From assembly GCF_036346875.1 (NCBI RefSeq), contig NZ_CP107852.1:7068001-7132000 (forward strand): a stretch of DNA of 64,000 nt. The letters are read 5' to 3'. The position numbers were made by a program, and so were the translations under genes. The stretch's first letter is position 1. Every line of letters begins with the position of its first letter. This document shows positions 25,305 to 33,113 of this stretch, piece by piece. The stretch comes from Nocardia sp. NBC_00508 (GTDB lineage Bacteria; Actinomycetota; Actinomycetes; Mycobacteriales; Mycobacteriaceae). The notes under the pieces are model-generated. The model worked only from the letters and a program-made list of their open reading frames with translations. It did no database searches and was not told the origin of the DNA.

Positions 25305-25598
25305 TCAGTTGCCCGAGGCGTCCTGCTGGGCAAGCACGAAGGTGCCTTGGCCGTTGGAGTCCAGCCCGGTGTCGAGGATCTTGTCGTCCAGAAAGGCGGC
25401 GGCTTGCTCGTCCAGGAAGATCCGTGAACCCTCGGCGTTCAGGACCTGGTCTTGCTCGGCCGGTCCCGCAGAGACCGCCAGCTGGAGCGTCTCAGCGCCG
25501 TCCGCCGTAGAGATTCGCAGCCCGGCATCCTCTGGCGTCCCATCCGCCGACGTGATGCTACGAACGGCCTCGATGGCCGCGGGGGTGATCATCAACAT
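25305..25598 (-). CDS. HesB/IscA-fold protein lacking cysteines
   Basis: 97 aa. The layout M-L-M-I-T-P-A-A-I-E-A-V-R-S-I, then D-A-G-L-R-I-S, then R-I-F-L-D-E-Q-A-A-A-F-L-D is that of the A-type Fe-S carrier (HesB/IscA) fold. However, the three conserved cysteines of true A-type carriers are absent; the protein has no cysteine at all. Actinobacteria have a class of such cysteine-free homologues of unknown role. Fe-S assembly is therefore unlikely. The gene is monocistronic. Confidence 0.75.
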   Translation of the reverse strand: MLMITPAAIEAVRSITSADGTPEDAGLRISTADGAETLQLAVSAGPAEQDQVLNAEGSRIFLDEQAAAFLDDKILDTGLDSNGQGTFVLAQQDASGN

Positions 25599-25875
25599 GT
25601 GTCTGTTTCCTTCCCGCTGTCGTGACAGTCAGCCAGCTGAGGGCGAGCTCAGGCTCCGCAGGCAAACCTCCAACACGATCATCACCGGTGCCGACAGCCA
25701 GCACCGGGCGTTCCTTCACGATTAACCAAAGGCTGCTTTTCGAAACCATGTTTTCGGCCTCATGCCCAGCACGAATTCGGCGATCGCGTCGCCGCGCGGA
25801 ATCGGATGTCATGAAATCGAGCGCCGGGTCAGCGGCTGTTGAACCGGCCATCGACCACACATCTGGGTGCTGGCA

Positions 25876-26286
25876 CTACCCCAGCGACACTACCTTCGCC
25901 TGCCCGGAAACGACAATGTCGTCGCGATCGACAAGCGCGACCCGCACCTGCACCGTCTGCCCCGCCGACAACGGCGCATCCTCACCAGCTGTTCCGACCA
26001 GGACGATCACGGCGGTATGTTGGGCTCCGTCGCATGTGACGGCGTTCTGCGTGCCGGTGGCCGACGGACTGTTTGCGTTGGGATCGCCCACCATCGCCTT
26101 GATGCCAGCCACTCCGGCCGAGGCTTCGCAGCTGTAGTCGACCCCCACGTTGGCCGGTCCAACACCACTGATGTCGATAGTGTTGGCGGCGAGAGCGGGA
26201 GCAGCGCCCGACACGATGGCCAGCCCGATCGCCCCGAAGGCAGTCACGATGAGGGCGGGACGTCGGTAGTTCCGGATAGTCACCAT
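25876..26286 (-). CDS. Small secreted protein of unknown function
   Basis: 136 aa from ATG 26286, well placed after GGAGGACG. A Sec signal peptide is clear (R-N-Y-R-R-P-A-L-I-V-T, then A-I-G-L-A-I-V-S-G-A-A-P-A-L-A-A, cleavage near residue 33). The mature part is beta-rich with two cysteines (Y-S-C-E-A and V-T-C-D-G), probably one disulphide, and resembles a small Ig-like or lipoprotein-like fold. No family recognised. The same open frame runs on into the broken oxidase upstream, which is why a long frame appears, but the start and leader show an independent gene. Confidence 0.78.
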   Translation of the reverse strand: MVTIRNYRRPALIVTAFGAIGLAIVSGAAPALAANTIDISGVGPANVGVDYSCEASAGVAGIKAMVGDPNANSPSATGTQNAVTCDGAQHTAVIVLVGTAGEDAPLSAGQTVQVRVALVDRDDIVVSGQAKVVSLG

Positions 26287-26439
26287 AGATCTTCGTCCTC
26301 CTGCGTAGGAAGTAGATCGTGGAGCGCAATCAGACGACATCGCGCGGCGCTCACCGCACCACACCTCTACGTTTCCCCACCCCGACCCCACAGCAAACAA
26401 CCTCTCGACGACCAGGTCATTCCGGGGGCTGAATCGCCC

Positions 26440-27338
26440 CCGGCGGGTCGGGGACTTCATCTGCGACAGCAGCTCGGGCAAGAGGGTTCGAACCGCAGCA
26501 CCAACGGTGTAGCGTCGCCTGCCGACGCGATGTCGGGGTATCCCAGTACCACCAGCGCCCGTTGGGCAGGTTCGCGGACGAGCCGGACCGTCGCCATGGT
26601 GGTAACAGCCGGCGTGCCCTCGCTGCCGACAAGCATCCGGCCCACGTCGAAAACCATTCTCCGGTAGCAGATGCTCGAGGGCGTATCCGGAAACTTGGCG
26701 ACCGAACTGCCCGAACTCGGTGCGGATCGTCGCCAATCCGTCACCTGTGATCGCCCGCAGTCCAGACAGCAGCGGCGATTCCGGAATCGATTCACGCCGA
26801 TCACCCGGGGAACGCAAAACCAACGACTCCCCCGTGCCGGTCAGCGCCTGCAACTCGGTCACATTGTCCGAAGTCCGCCCGTACCCCAACGTCCGGGAAC
26901 CGCACGCATTGTTGCCGACCATGCCGCCGATAGTGCAGCGGGTGAACGTCGACGGGTCGGGACCGAATCGCAGCCTGTGCTGCACCGCCGCCTGCTGCAC
27001 CGCCAGCTGAATCGCCCCGGGCTCAACCGTCGCCGTCCGCGCGTCCGAATCGATCGACAGGATGCGGTTCATATGCCTACTGAAATCCAGCACCACCCCG
27101 GGCCCGATGGCGTTCCCGGCAACGGAGGTACCGCCCCCGCGAGAGGTCAGTGGTACGCCTTCGCGGCGACAGACCGCGAGCACCGCGGCCACCTCATCGG
27201 CATGGTGTGGGCGGGCGACCACCAGTGGTCGCACCCGATACAGCGAGGCGTCCGACGAGTACGCGGCGCGCGTGGTGTCGTCGGCCACACATCTCCGGAA
27301 CGTCGCAGTTCGGCGGCCAGTGACTCAGCAGCAATCAT
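26440..27338 (-). pseudogene. FAD-linked oxidase (glycolate oxidase / D-lactate dehydrogenase type), truncated and frameshifted
   Basis: Three minus frames join into one protein: M-I-A-A-E-S-L-A-A-E-L-R-R-S-G-D-V from 27338, then (frame change near 27290) Y-S-S-D-A-S-L-Y-R-V-R-P and the FAD-binding loop S-R-G-G-G-T-S-V-A-G-N, G-G-M-V-G-N-N-A-C-G-S and Y-A-L-E-H-L-L-P-E. After another frame change near 26655 it continues as V-G-R-M-L-V-G-S-E-G-T-P-A-V-T and stops at about 26440 after L-V-L-R-F-E-P. The rest of the FAD domain and the Fe-S domain are gone. Its promoter side is shared with the divergent GntR gene. Confidence 0.82.
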
Positions 27339-27373
27339 TCGTAGCATGCTACAGCTCGTAGCATGCTACGAAT
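27337..27373. promoter_or_regulatory. 37-bp double-palindrome operator between the FAD-oxidase remnant and GntR gene
   Basis: ATTCGTAGCATGCTAC (27337-27352) and GTAGCATGCTACGAAT (27358-27373) are perfect 16-base inverted repeats separated by AGCTC. Each arm contains the 12-base palindrome GTAGCATGCTAC, so there are two identical sites, 17 bases centre to centre. The site abuts or overlaps the start of the oxidase gene (27338) and lies 18 bases before the GntR start. Most likely a GntR/FadR operator pair. Confidence 0.8.
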
Positions 27374-27390
27374 AGCCACCCGTTGTTACA

Positions 27391-28128
27391 GTGACACCTG
27401 TGGCAGATGGATTGCTAGAACTCGAACCGCTACCGTCATCGCCGGGACGGCGCATGGAACTGGTGATCACCGCCGTCCGCACTGCGATCGACCAGGGGCG
27501 GATGAAGCCCGGCGTGAAGTACTCCGTCTACCAGCTCGCCGAGGTGCTCGGCATATCCCGCACGCCTGTCCGAGAGGCACTGCTGCGCCTCGAGGAAGTC
27601 GGCCTGATCAAGTTCGAGGCGCGCCAAGGATTTCGTATCCTGCTGCCACAGCCAAGAGAGATCGCGGAGATCTTCGCCGTCCGCCTCGCCCTGGAACTGC
27701 CCGCTGCCCGCAAGGCCGCCGCCAACGCGACGCCGGCGCTCGTCAACGCACTGCACGAACAGCACACCCTGATGCGGCAGGCCGCGGCGGCCGGTGACGA
27801 AACTCTATTCGCTCAGCACGATTTGCGACTGCACGACCTGATACTGCAGGCGGGGAACAACAGCCGCTCGCGCGCGATAGTGAAATCGCTGCGAGAAGCG
27901 ACCCGCCTGCTCGGCGCCTCCACCGCCGACACCACCCGAACCCTCGCGGATATCGACGCCGAGCACCTCCCGGTCATCGTCGCCATCACCGCGGGCGACG
28001 TCGAGGGCGCGGAAGTCGCGATGCGCGCTCACCTGGTCAACACCGGCCGACATCTCGTCTCCCAGGCAATACCGGAAGGCGACAGCGATCTGGACGCGGA
28101 CGAGATCTGGACTTCCATCGTCGGCTGA
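27391..28128 (+). CDS. GntR family regulator, FadR/VanR (FCD) subfamily
   Basis: 245 aa from GTG 27391. Residues about 25-88 form the winged HTH (Y-Q-L-A-E-V-L-G-I-S-R-T-P-V-R-E-A-L-L-R). Residues 95-225 form the all-helical FCD effector domain, with likely metal ligands in H-D-L-R-L-H-D-L-I and late histidines in E-H-L-P-V-I and R-A-H-L-V-N. FCD domains bind carboxylic acids. The divergent FAD-linked oxidase for 2-hydroxy acids suggests a lactate/glycolate-type effector. That oxidase is now broken, so the regulator may be an orphan or control other genes through its double palindrome. Confidence 0.9.
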   Translation: MTPVADGLLELEPLPSSPGRRMELVITAVRTAIDQGRMKPGVKYSVYQLAEVLGISRTPVREALLRLEEVGLIKFEARQGFRILLPQPREIAEIFAVRLALELPAARKAAANATPALVNALHEQHTLMRQAAAAGDETLFAQHDLRLHDLILQAGNNSRSRAIVKSLREATRLLGASTADTTRTLADIDAEHLPVIVAITAGDVEGAEVAMRAHLVNTGRHLVSQAIPEGDSDLDADEIWTSIVG

Positions 28129-28318
28129 CGGCTCGCCATCCGTGACGAACGGACGCGGCCAAGCTCCACCAGCGCCGCTCACGCGCAACCCGCGTCAGTC
28201 CTGAATCCCGCCCGCCACGGCAGTCTCGAAGCACTGCAAGCACAGTCGCTACAGCTGCGGCATCACAGGACATGTCATGAGCAGTTGTCCGCCGAATACG
28301 TCCGCACCGCTGCGGAAC
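28129..28318. other. Non-coding stretch after the GntR gene
   Basis: No supportable gene. Short frames on both strands lack family similarity. It separates the GntR gene from the thioesterase remnant. Confidence 0.4.
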
Positions 28319-28425
28319 TCATCTTCGACCTTCCAAGTGCTCGGCGAGTACGCGCGCGATGATCGGCAGCACATGTCACGCGGTCAGTACGTTCAGGATC
28401 ATCGACGCGTGATCGGCATCGGCGA
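28319..28425 (-). pseudogene. NRPS thioesterase C-terminal remnant
   Basis: The minus strand encodes A-D-A-D-H-A-S-M-I-L-N-V-L-T-A, a TGA, then H-V-L-P-I-I-A-R-V-L-A-E-H-L-E-G-R-R and a stop at 28319. The last part is nearly the same as the end of the intact NRPS at 48286 (H-V-L-P-I-I-A-R-V-L-D-E-R-M-A-G-R-R), and the DNA is visibly alike over roughly 50 bases. It is a relic of a related thioesterase. 28426-28660 holds nothing further that I can assign. Confidence 0.65.
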
Positions 28426-28660
28426 TCGTCTGCTGCCGCCGCACCGCCGGAGTTCGAGTGCCAGGTGCAGTACGAGCCGGGCACCGGGCGGGATCGGATC
28501 TCGAGTATACGCGCCGTCGCGCGGTACCCTGCCTCGCCTGGAACACCGGATCACCGGCATGCCAGCGATCCCCGAGCGCGTCATCGGCTCGGGTCCCGCC
28601 GTGCCGGGATCGTAGGTCCGCTGCGAGATCGGCTCCGCCGCACGCCGATACGCGGCGTCG

Positions 28661-28866
28661 TAGATAAATCAACCGAATTTGATCATGGAATCCGCGTCCG
28701 GGTGAAGATCGAATTGTTTTACTTAGGCAAAATATGACATTAGCTAACTATTAACTGTGATTATTCACACAATAATAGGAGTGGATTTGCAGATATCTTT
28801 TTCATAACGTTAGTGGTGGCGCGCCGTGATGGCGTCGTTATCCATCTGTGAAAGGAAGCTCCGTAC
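28661..28866. promoter_or_regulatory. AT-rich upstream region of the small secreted protein gene
   Basis: About 170 bases (roughly 28665-28830) are markedly AT-rich in an otherwise GC-rich window, with runs such as TTAACTGTGATTATTCAC. Such low-GC leaders in actinobacteria usually hold strong or specially regulated promoters. No exact consensus was found. Confidence 0.4.
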
Positions 28867-29157
28867 ATGGTCTCTCGCAAGGTTCTTGTCGCCGCCGGCG
28901 CCGTCTCCGCCGCTGCCCTGTTCTTCGGTCCGGTCGGGGTGGCCTCCGCCGCTGACTCCCCCGCCACGGGCTCTGCAGGCATGGCCTCGGGTTCGGCCGG
29001 CGGCGGCTCATCCTCGGGTTCGGCCGGCTCGTCCTCCGGTTCCGCCATGCTCGACTCCGGCAGCTCGGCCCTCGACGGCGGCACCTCCGCCATCGTCAAC
29101 ATCATCGATGCGATCACCGGCGTCAGGGACCTGAACCAGCCCCCGCCCGCCGCCTGA
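28867..29157 (+). CDS. Small secreted Gly/Ser-rich protein
   Basis: 96 aa with GAAAGGAAG just upstream of ATG 28867. A clear Sec signal peptide (V-L-V-A-A-G-A-V-S-A-A-A-L-F-F) ends with A-S-A-A near residue 28. The mature protein is 68 residues: a Gly/Ser/Ala low-complexity part, a short hydrophobic helix (A-I-V-N-I-I-D-A-I-T-G-V) and a Pro tail. No domain is recognised. It has no cysteine. The unusual AT-rich upstream DNA and very good ribosome-binding site suggest high or conditional expression. Confidence 0.78.
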   Translation: MVSRKVLVAAGAVSAAALFFGPVGVASAADSPATGSAGMASGSAGGGSSSGSAGSSSGSAMLDSGSSALDGGTSAIVNIIDAITGVRDLNQPPPAA

Positions 29158-29214
29158 TTCGGTCTCGCCTCTCGGGGCCGGATTTCTTTTGTGCCGCTAC
29201 GCGTACGCTGAGCA

Positions 29215-29523
29215 TCAGCTGGTACGCGCTATTGCAGTGAATTTGCCAGAATCGAACCGTTCATTCGCCGTGTCGGACGCCGCGGGGCGGTCGCGCATTT
29301 GATGTGCGTGCCCGAGGTGGGTGAACGGTTCGCTCGCCGAGTCACCGTCCAGCGCACACGTATTCAACGCCGAATACGTGTGCTGGTCGGGCAGCGGCAT
29401 CTCGTCGAGATCTGATTCGCGGTAGCGCCCGACGATCAGGCAGCGCGAATTCGTGACGAGTGAGACGCGTTGTTCGACCGCACTCCCACGACCTCCGCCA
29501 CATAGGACGCCTCCGACGCTCAT
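29215..29523 (-). CDS. Possible small unknown protein
   Basis: A 102-codon minus frame with protein-like composition in the middle (R-C-L-I-V-G-R-Y-R-E-S-D-L-D-E-M-P-L). No family recognised, no strong ribosome-binding site seen. It may be a decayed gene or chance. The rest of 29158-29606 holds nothing else supportable. Confidence 0.25.
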   Translation of the reverse strand: MSVGGVLCGGGRGSAVEQRVSLVTNSRCLIVGRYRESDLDEMPLPDQHTYSALNTCALDGDSASEPFTHLGHAHQMRDRPAASDTANERFDSGKFTAIARTS

Positions 29524-29606
29524 CCTGTCGTGCCGCTGGGCGTTGTCCTTTCCCGGTGCGGGGGCTTCCAGAGTTCAGTGTGTTGCTTCATCCGGTATCA
29601 CGTACG

Positions 29607-32243
29607 GTGCGCGCTGTGCAGAATGGTTCGTCGTTGGTCGGCAGACAGGACGAGATCGGCCGACTGGAGGGGCTTACGCGCTCAGCTGCCGAGGGCCGGG
29701 GCGGTGTGCTGGTACTGCGGGGGGAAGCAGGCATCGGCAAGAGCGCCCTGCTCGAGCAGGTCAGCCGAGCGCCTGGGTTCCTGGTGCTGCAGGCGTCCGG
29801 GTCGGAGTTCGAGTCCGAGTTGCCATTCGCCGCACTGCACCAGCTGTGTGTGCCGGTGTTGGGGCGTGTGGACGAGATGCCCGAGCCACTACGAGTTGCG
29901 TTCGGCCAGGCCACCGGCGCGCCGGAGATGTTTCGTATCGGGTTGGCGGTCCTGGAGTTGCTCAGCGGGGCTGCGCGTAATCGCCCTGTGCTGTGTGTGA
30001 TCGACGACGCGCATTGGCTCGACGATGCCTCGACCAAGGCGTTGATGTTTCTTGCCCGCCGGATCGCTTCGGAACCGGTCGCGATGGTCTTCGCAGCTCG
30101 CCAGGGCCTTGATGAGCTTCCCGGTATGGAACTGGAGGGTCTGACCGACGACGAGGCGCGTGGGCTGTTGCAGTCCACGCTCGATCCTCGGGTGCGTGAC
30201 CGGATCCTCGCCGAGTCGCGCGGTAACCCGCTGGCGTTGCTGGAGTTGCCGCGCACCGATGGATTCGCTCTCCCACAGTCGTCGGTGGCGAACCGGGTGG
30301 AGCGTGGATTCCAGGCCAGGCTGGCGGCGTTGCCCGCCCAGGCGCAGTTGCTGTTGACTCTCGCCAGTGCCGAGCCGACCGGCGACCCGGCCCTGTTGTG
30401 GGCGGCGGCCCGCAAACTCGGCATTGCTGTCGATATGAGCAGCGCCGCAGAGGTGTCGGGCCTGATCGAATTCGGCACGCGGGTGCGGTTCTGTCATCCG
30501 CTGGCGAGGTCGGCTGTCTACCGGGCTGCGGACGCAACGGAACTGCACACCGTGCACCGAGCGCTGGCCGAGGTAACCGATCCGGTCACCGACGCCGACC
30601 GCCGCGCCTGGCACCGAGCTCATGCCGGCGCCGGGCCGAACGAAGCCGTTGCCGCCGAACTGGAAGCATCCGCGTCCCGGGCCCAGGCCCGGTGCGGCGT
30701 CGCGGCCGCAGCAGCGTTCCTCGAACGCTCCGCGGCACTGTCGCTGGACCCGGCCAAACGCACAGGACGCACACTCGCAGCCGTACGGTTCACTCTGGAA
30801 GCAGGTGCTGTCGAAGCAGCCTCGAATCTGCTGACCACCGTGGACACCAGCGGCTTGGACGACGAGACGCTCGCTCGAGTCGATTTGCTACGCGGGCAGA
30901 TCGCGTTCAGTCGGCACGGCGACGGGGACGGCCCGTATTTCATGCTCCGCGCCGCGCAGCGGCTGGCCGCCCTGGATCCGGCATGGTCGCGCGACTGCTA
31001 CCTCGACGCGCTGGAAATGGCGTTGGCAGTCGGCCGCGCCAGCGGGGTGATGGACAGGGTGACACATGCAGCCGGTACTGCCCCACCGGCTCCGGCGCCA
31101 CCGGACATCCTCGACGCACTGCTCACGCTGACCACCCAGAGGCACCAGGCGGCGGCGCCCTTGCTGCGGTCGGTCGTCACCGATGTCGGTGTGTTCTCTG
31201 CCCGTCCCGCACTGGCCACGATGGTCGCGGCCGAACTGTGGGACATCGACGCGCACAACGTGATCACCGAGTGGATCATGAAAACCGGTCGTAGTTCCGG
31301 CTCGCCGGTCATGCTGCGGCTCGGCCGTGCCCAGGTGGCCTCCGGCGCCGTGCACACCGGTGACTTCGCCACGGCGATGTCGGCGATCGCGGAAGAGGAA
31401 GCGATCGCCGACGCCGTCGGCGCGCCACCGATGATGTACCCGCGGCTACACCTGGCCGCCATCCGCGGCCGTCGGCAGGAAGCGCGCGAACTCTTCGACG
31501 CGGCGGCAGCAGCGGCTGACGCCCGCGGCGCCGGGCAGCTCATCGCCAACATCCACTGGGCCCGATCCGTGCTGGCCAACGGTCTGGCCGATTATCCGGC
31601 AGCGCTGGCCGCCGCTCAGCAGGCCGCGGCCGGCGGTGACCTGTTCCTCGCCGGCATCGCCCTGCCGGAACTGATCGAGGCAGCGGTGCACTGCGGCCGC
31701 AGCACCGAAGCCGCGGCCGCGCTGGCGGCACTGACCGAACGCACCCAGCCGAGTGGCACGGTGTGGGCTGCCGGAGTCACCGCGTGCGCCCGCGCCCTCG
31801 TCACCGGGGACGAACCGGCATATCTGGAAGCCGTCGACACCTTCGACGGAACCCGGCTCGCGCCGTACCTTGCTCGGACCGAGCTGCTGTACGGGGAATG
31901 GTTGCGCCGCCAGAACCGCAAGCTGGACGCACGCCAGCGGCTCCGCAGTGCACACAACCGGCTGTCGGAATTGGGGATGGAAGCGTTCGCCCGTCGTGCC
32001 GCAGACGAACTGCGGGCCGCCGGAGCCCAGGCAGGCAGCCGTTCCACCCGCACCCACGACGAGCTGACCATGCAGGAAATGCACATCGCGCGGCTGGTGG
32101 CCGCCGGTGCGACGACCAAAGAGGTCGCCGACCGGCTCTTCCTCAGCCCTCGCACGATCGATGCCCACCTGCGCAACATCTTTCGCAAGCTGGGCATCAC
32201 CTCCCGCAGACAGCTGCGGGAGGTGCCCGACCTGAAGCCTTAG
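29607..32243 (+). CDS. LAL-type (large ATP-binding LuxR) transcriptional regulator
   Basis: About 878 aa from GTG 29607 (GTG 29616 is an alternative; frame opens at 29460). N-terminal AAA-like ATPase: Walker A is G-E-A-G-I-G-K-S-A-L-L near residue 32 and Walker B is V-L-C-V-I-D-D-A-H-W-L-D near 130. A long TPR-like helical middle follows. The C-terminus is a LuxR HTH (L-T-M-Q-E-M-H-I-A-R-L-V-A-A-G-A-T-T then R-T-I-D-A-H-L-R-N-I-F-R-K-L-G-I). LAL proteins are activators, often of secondary-metabolism or sugar-use genes. It is convergent with the SnoaL-like gene (stops overlap by 4 bases); its target is unknown. Confidence 0.9.
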   Translation: MRAVQNGSSLVGRQDEIGRLEGLTRSAAEGRGGVLVLRGEAGIGKSALLEQVSRAPGFLVLQASGSEFESELPFAALHQLCVPVLGRVDEMPEPLRVAFGQATGAPEMFRIGLAVLELLSGAARNRPVLCVIDDAHWLDDASTKALMFLARRIASEPVAMVFAARQGLDELPGMELEGLTDDEARGLLQSTLDPRVRDRILAESRGNPLALLELPRTDGFALPQSSVANRVERGFQARLAALPAQAQLLLTLASAEPTGDPALLWAAARKLGIAVDMSSAAEVSGLIEFGTRVRFCHPLARSAVYRAADATELHTVHRALAEVTDPVTDADRRAWHRAHAGAGPNEAVAAELEASASRAQARCGVAAAAAFLERSAALSLDPAKRTGRTLAAVRFTLEAGAVEAASNLLTTVDTSGLDDETLARVDLLRGQIAFSRHGDGDGPYFMLRAAQRLAALDPAWSRDCYLDALEMALAVGRASGVMDRVTHAAGTAPPAPAPPDILDALLTLTTQRHQAAAPLLRSVVTDVGVFSARPALATMVAAELWDIDAHNVITEWIMKTGRSSGSPVMLRLGRAQVASGAVHTGDFATAMSAIAEEEAIADAVGAPPMMYPRLHLAAIRGRRQEARELFDAAAAAADARGAGQLIANIHWARSVLANGLADYPAALAAAQQAAAGGDLFLAGIALPELIEAAVHCGRSTEAAAALAALTERTQPSGTVWAAGVTACARALVTGDEPAYLEAVDTFDGTRLAPYLARTELLYGEWLRRQNRKLDARQRLRSAHNRLSELGMEAFARRAADELRAAGAQAGSRSTRTHDELTMQEMHIARLVAAGATTKEVADRLFLSPRTIDAHLRNIFRKLGITSRRQLREVPDLKP

Positions 32244-32653
32244 GAAATGCCCAGTTGCTGGACAACCCACATGCTGTCGGCGTTGGCCCAGTACTCACTG
32301 ATCATGTTGTCGGTCACCTTCAGGATGTCGATGCCGAAGAACTCGATCGGAGTCGGTCCGGGCGCCGCACCGGGTAAACCGGACTGGTACGTCCCGCGAC
32401 CGAACCAACGCAGCACCAGGTAAGGGTCGTCGACCAGTGGCCCGACCTGAACGGTGAAGCGGAGGTCGGGGACGGCTGCCCGGACGCCACCGACCCAGGT
32501 GCCGAGTTCGTCACGGCCGGCCGTGTCGGCGGGAGGTCCACCCAGCAGCGGTGCGGCATGGGAGACGAAATCCGGGTGGACGGTGCCTTCGACCAGCGAC
32601 AGGTCACCGTTCCATATGTCGACCCAAGCCTGGGCAATCTTGTCGTAGGACAT
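32240..32653 (-). CDS. SnoaL-like / NTF2-fold protein
   Basis: 137 aa. The cone-shaped NTF2-like fold is suggested by W-V-D-I-W-N-G-D-L-S near the start, V-H-P-D-F-V-S-H-A-A and V-P-D-L-R-F-T-V-Q-V, followed by V-L-R-W-F-G-R-G-T. This is the SnoaL-like ester cyclase family, which ranges from polyketide cyclases to steroid-type isomerases and uncharacterised proteins. ATG 32653 follows AAGGAGGACC. It is the last gene of a minus-strand group MFS-Dabb-SnoaL, 43 bases after the Dabb gene. Confidence 0.85.
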   Translation of the reverse strand: MSYDKIAQAWVDIWNGDLSLVEGTVHPDFVSHAAPLLGGPPADTAGRDELGTWVGGVRAAVPDLRFTVQVGPLVDDPYLVLRWFGRGTYQSGLPGAAPGPTPIEFFGIDILKVTDNMISEYWANADSMWVVQQLGIS

Positions 32654-32696
32654 TGTTCTGGTCCTCCTTCGTTTCGGTCAGGGGCCGGTGGCGGGG

Positions 32697-33113
32697 CTAT
32701 TCGCCGTGCTGGCCGGGCGCGGCGCTGCCGGTGTATTCGCCGAGCTCGGAGACGAGCTCGGCGATCTCGGGCATGGTGTCGTAGCGGCGCTGGTGCAACT
32801 CGGCGATCTTGTCGGCCATCTGCGGGTCCTCGTCGTCGGTGATGTCGAACGACACGAACTTGTCCACCAGGGGCAGCCCGACCCGGTCGGTGTTGAGGTG
32901 GGCCGGATGCACGAGGTATTCCCAGTAGCCTTCGAGGTCCTCGATGGCGAACACCGCGCCGTAGTGGTATTCGCCGCCGTAGTCGGGGCCGACGACGAAG
33001 GACTTCACCGACGGGATGACCCGGCCTTGGTTGCGCAGGCTCTCGAGCGCCCCTTCGACCTGTTCCGGGGTGGCGGAGGCCTTGATGGTGAATCGGTTGC
33101 CGTGGTAGATCAT
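32697..33113 (-). CDS. Dabb (stress-responsive alpha/beta barrel) family protein
   Basis: 138 aa from ATG 33113, which overlaps the end of the MFS gene (ATGA). The family layout is seen: F-T-I-K-A-S-A-T-P-E-Q-V-E-G-A-L-E, then S-F-V-V-G-P-D-Y-G, then Y-H-Y-G-A-V-F-A-I-E-D-L-E-G-Y-W-E-Y-L-V-H-P-A-H. These residues match the Dabb core with its ferredoxin-like barrel. Members include small cyclases and stress proteins. A ~30-residue C-terminal helical extension (M-A-D-K-I-A-E-L-H-Q-R-R) is unusual. With a SnoaL-like protein and an MFS transporter it may form a small-molecule processing operon. Confidence 0.85.
   Translation of the reverse strand: MIYHGNRFTIKASATPEQVEGALESLRNQGRVIPSVKSFVVGPDYGGEYHYGAVFAIEDLEGYWEYLVHPAHLNTDRVGLPLVDKFVSFDITDDEDPQMADKIAELHQRRYDTMPEIAELVSELGEYTGSAAPGQHGE

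Noticed and set aside
28690..28790. Possible iron-regulator box (TTAGGC / TTAGCTAAC pieces)
   Set aside because: The halves are not arranged as a 19-bp IdeR palindrome and the match is weak.
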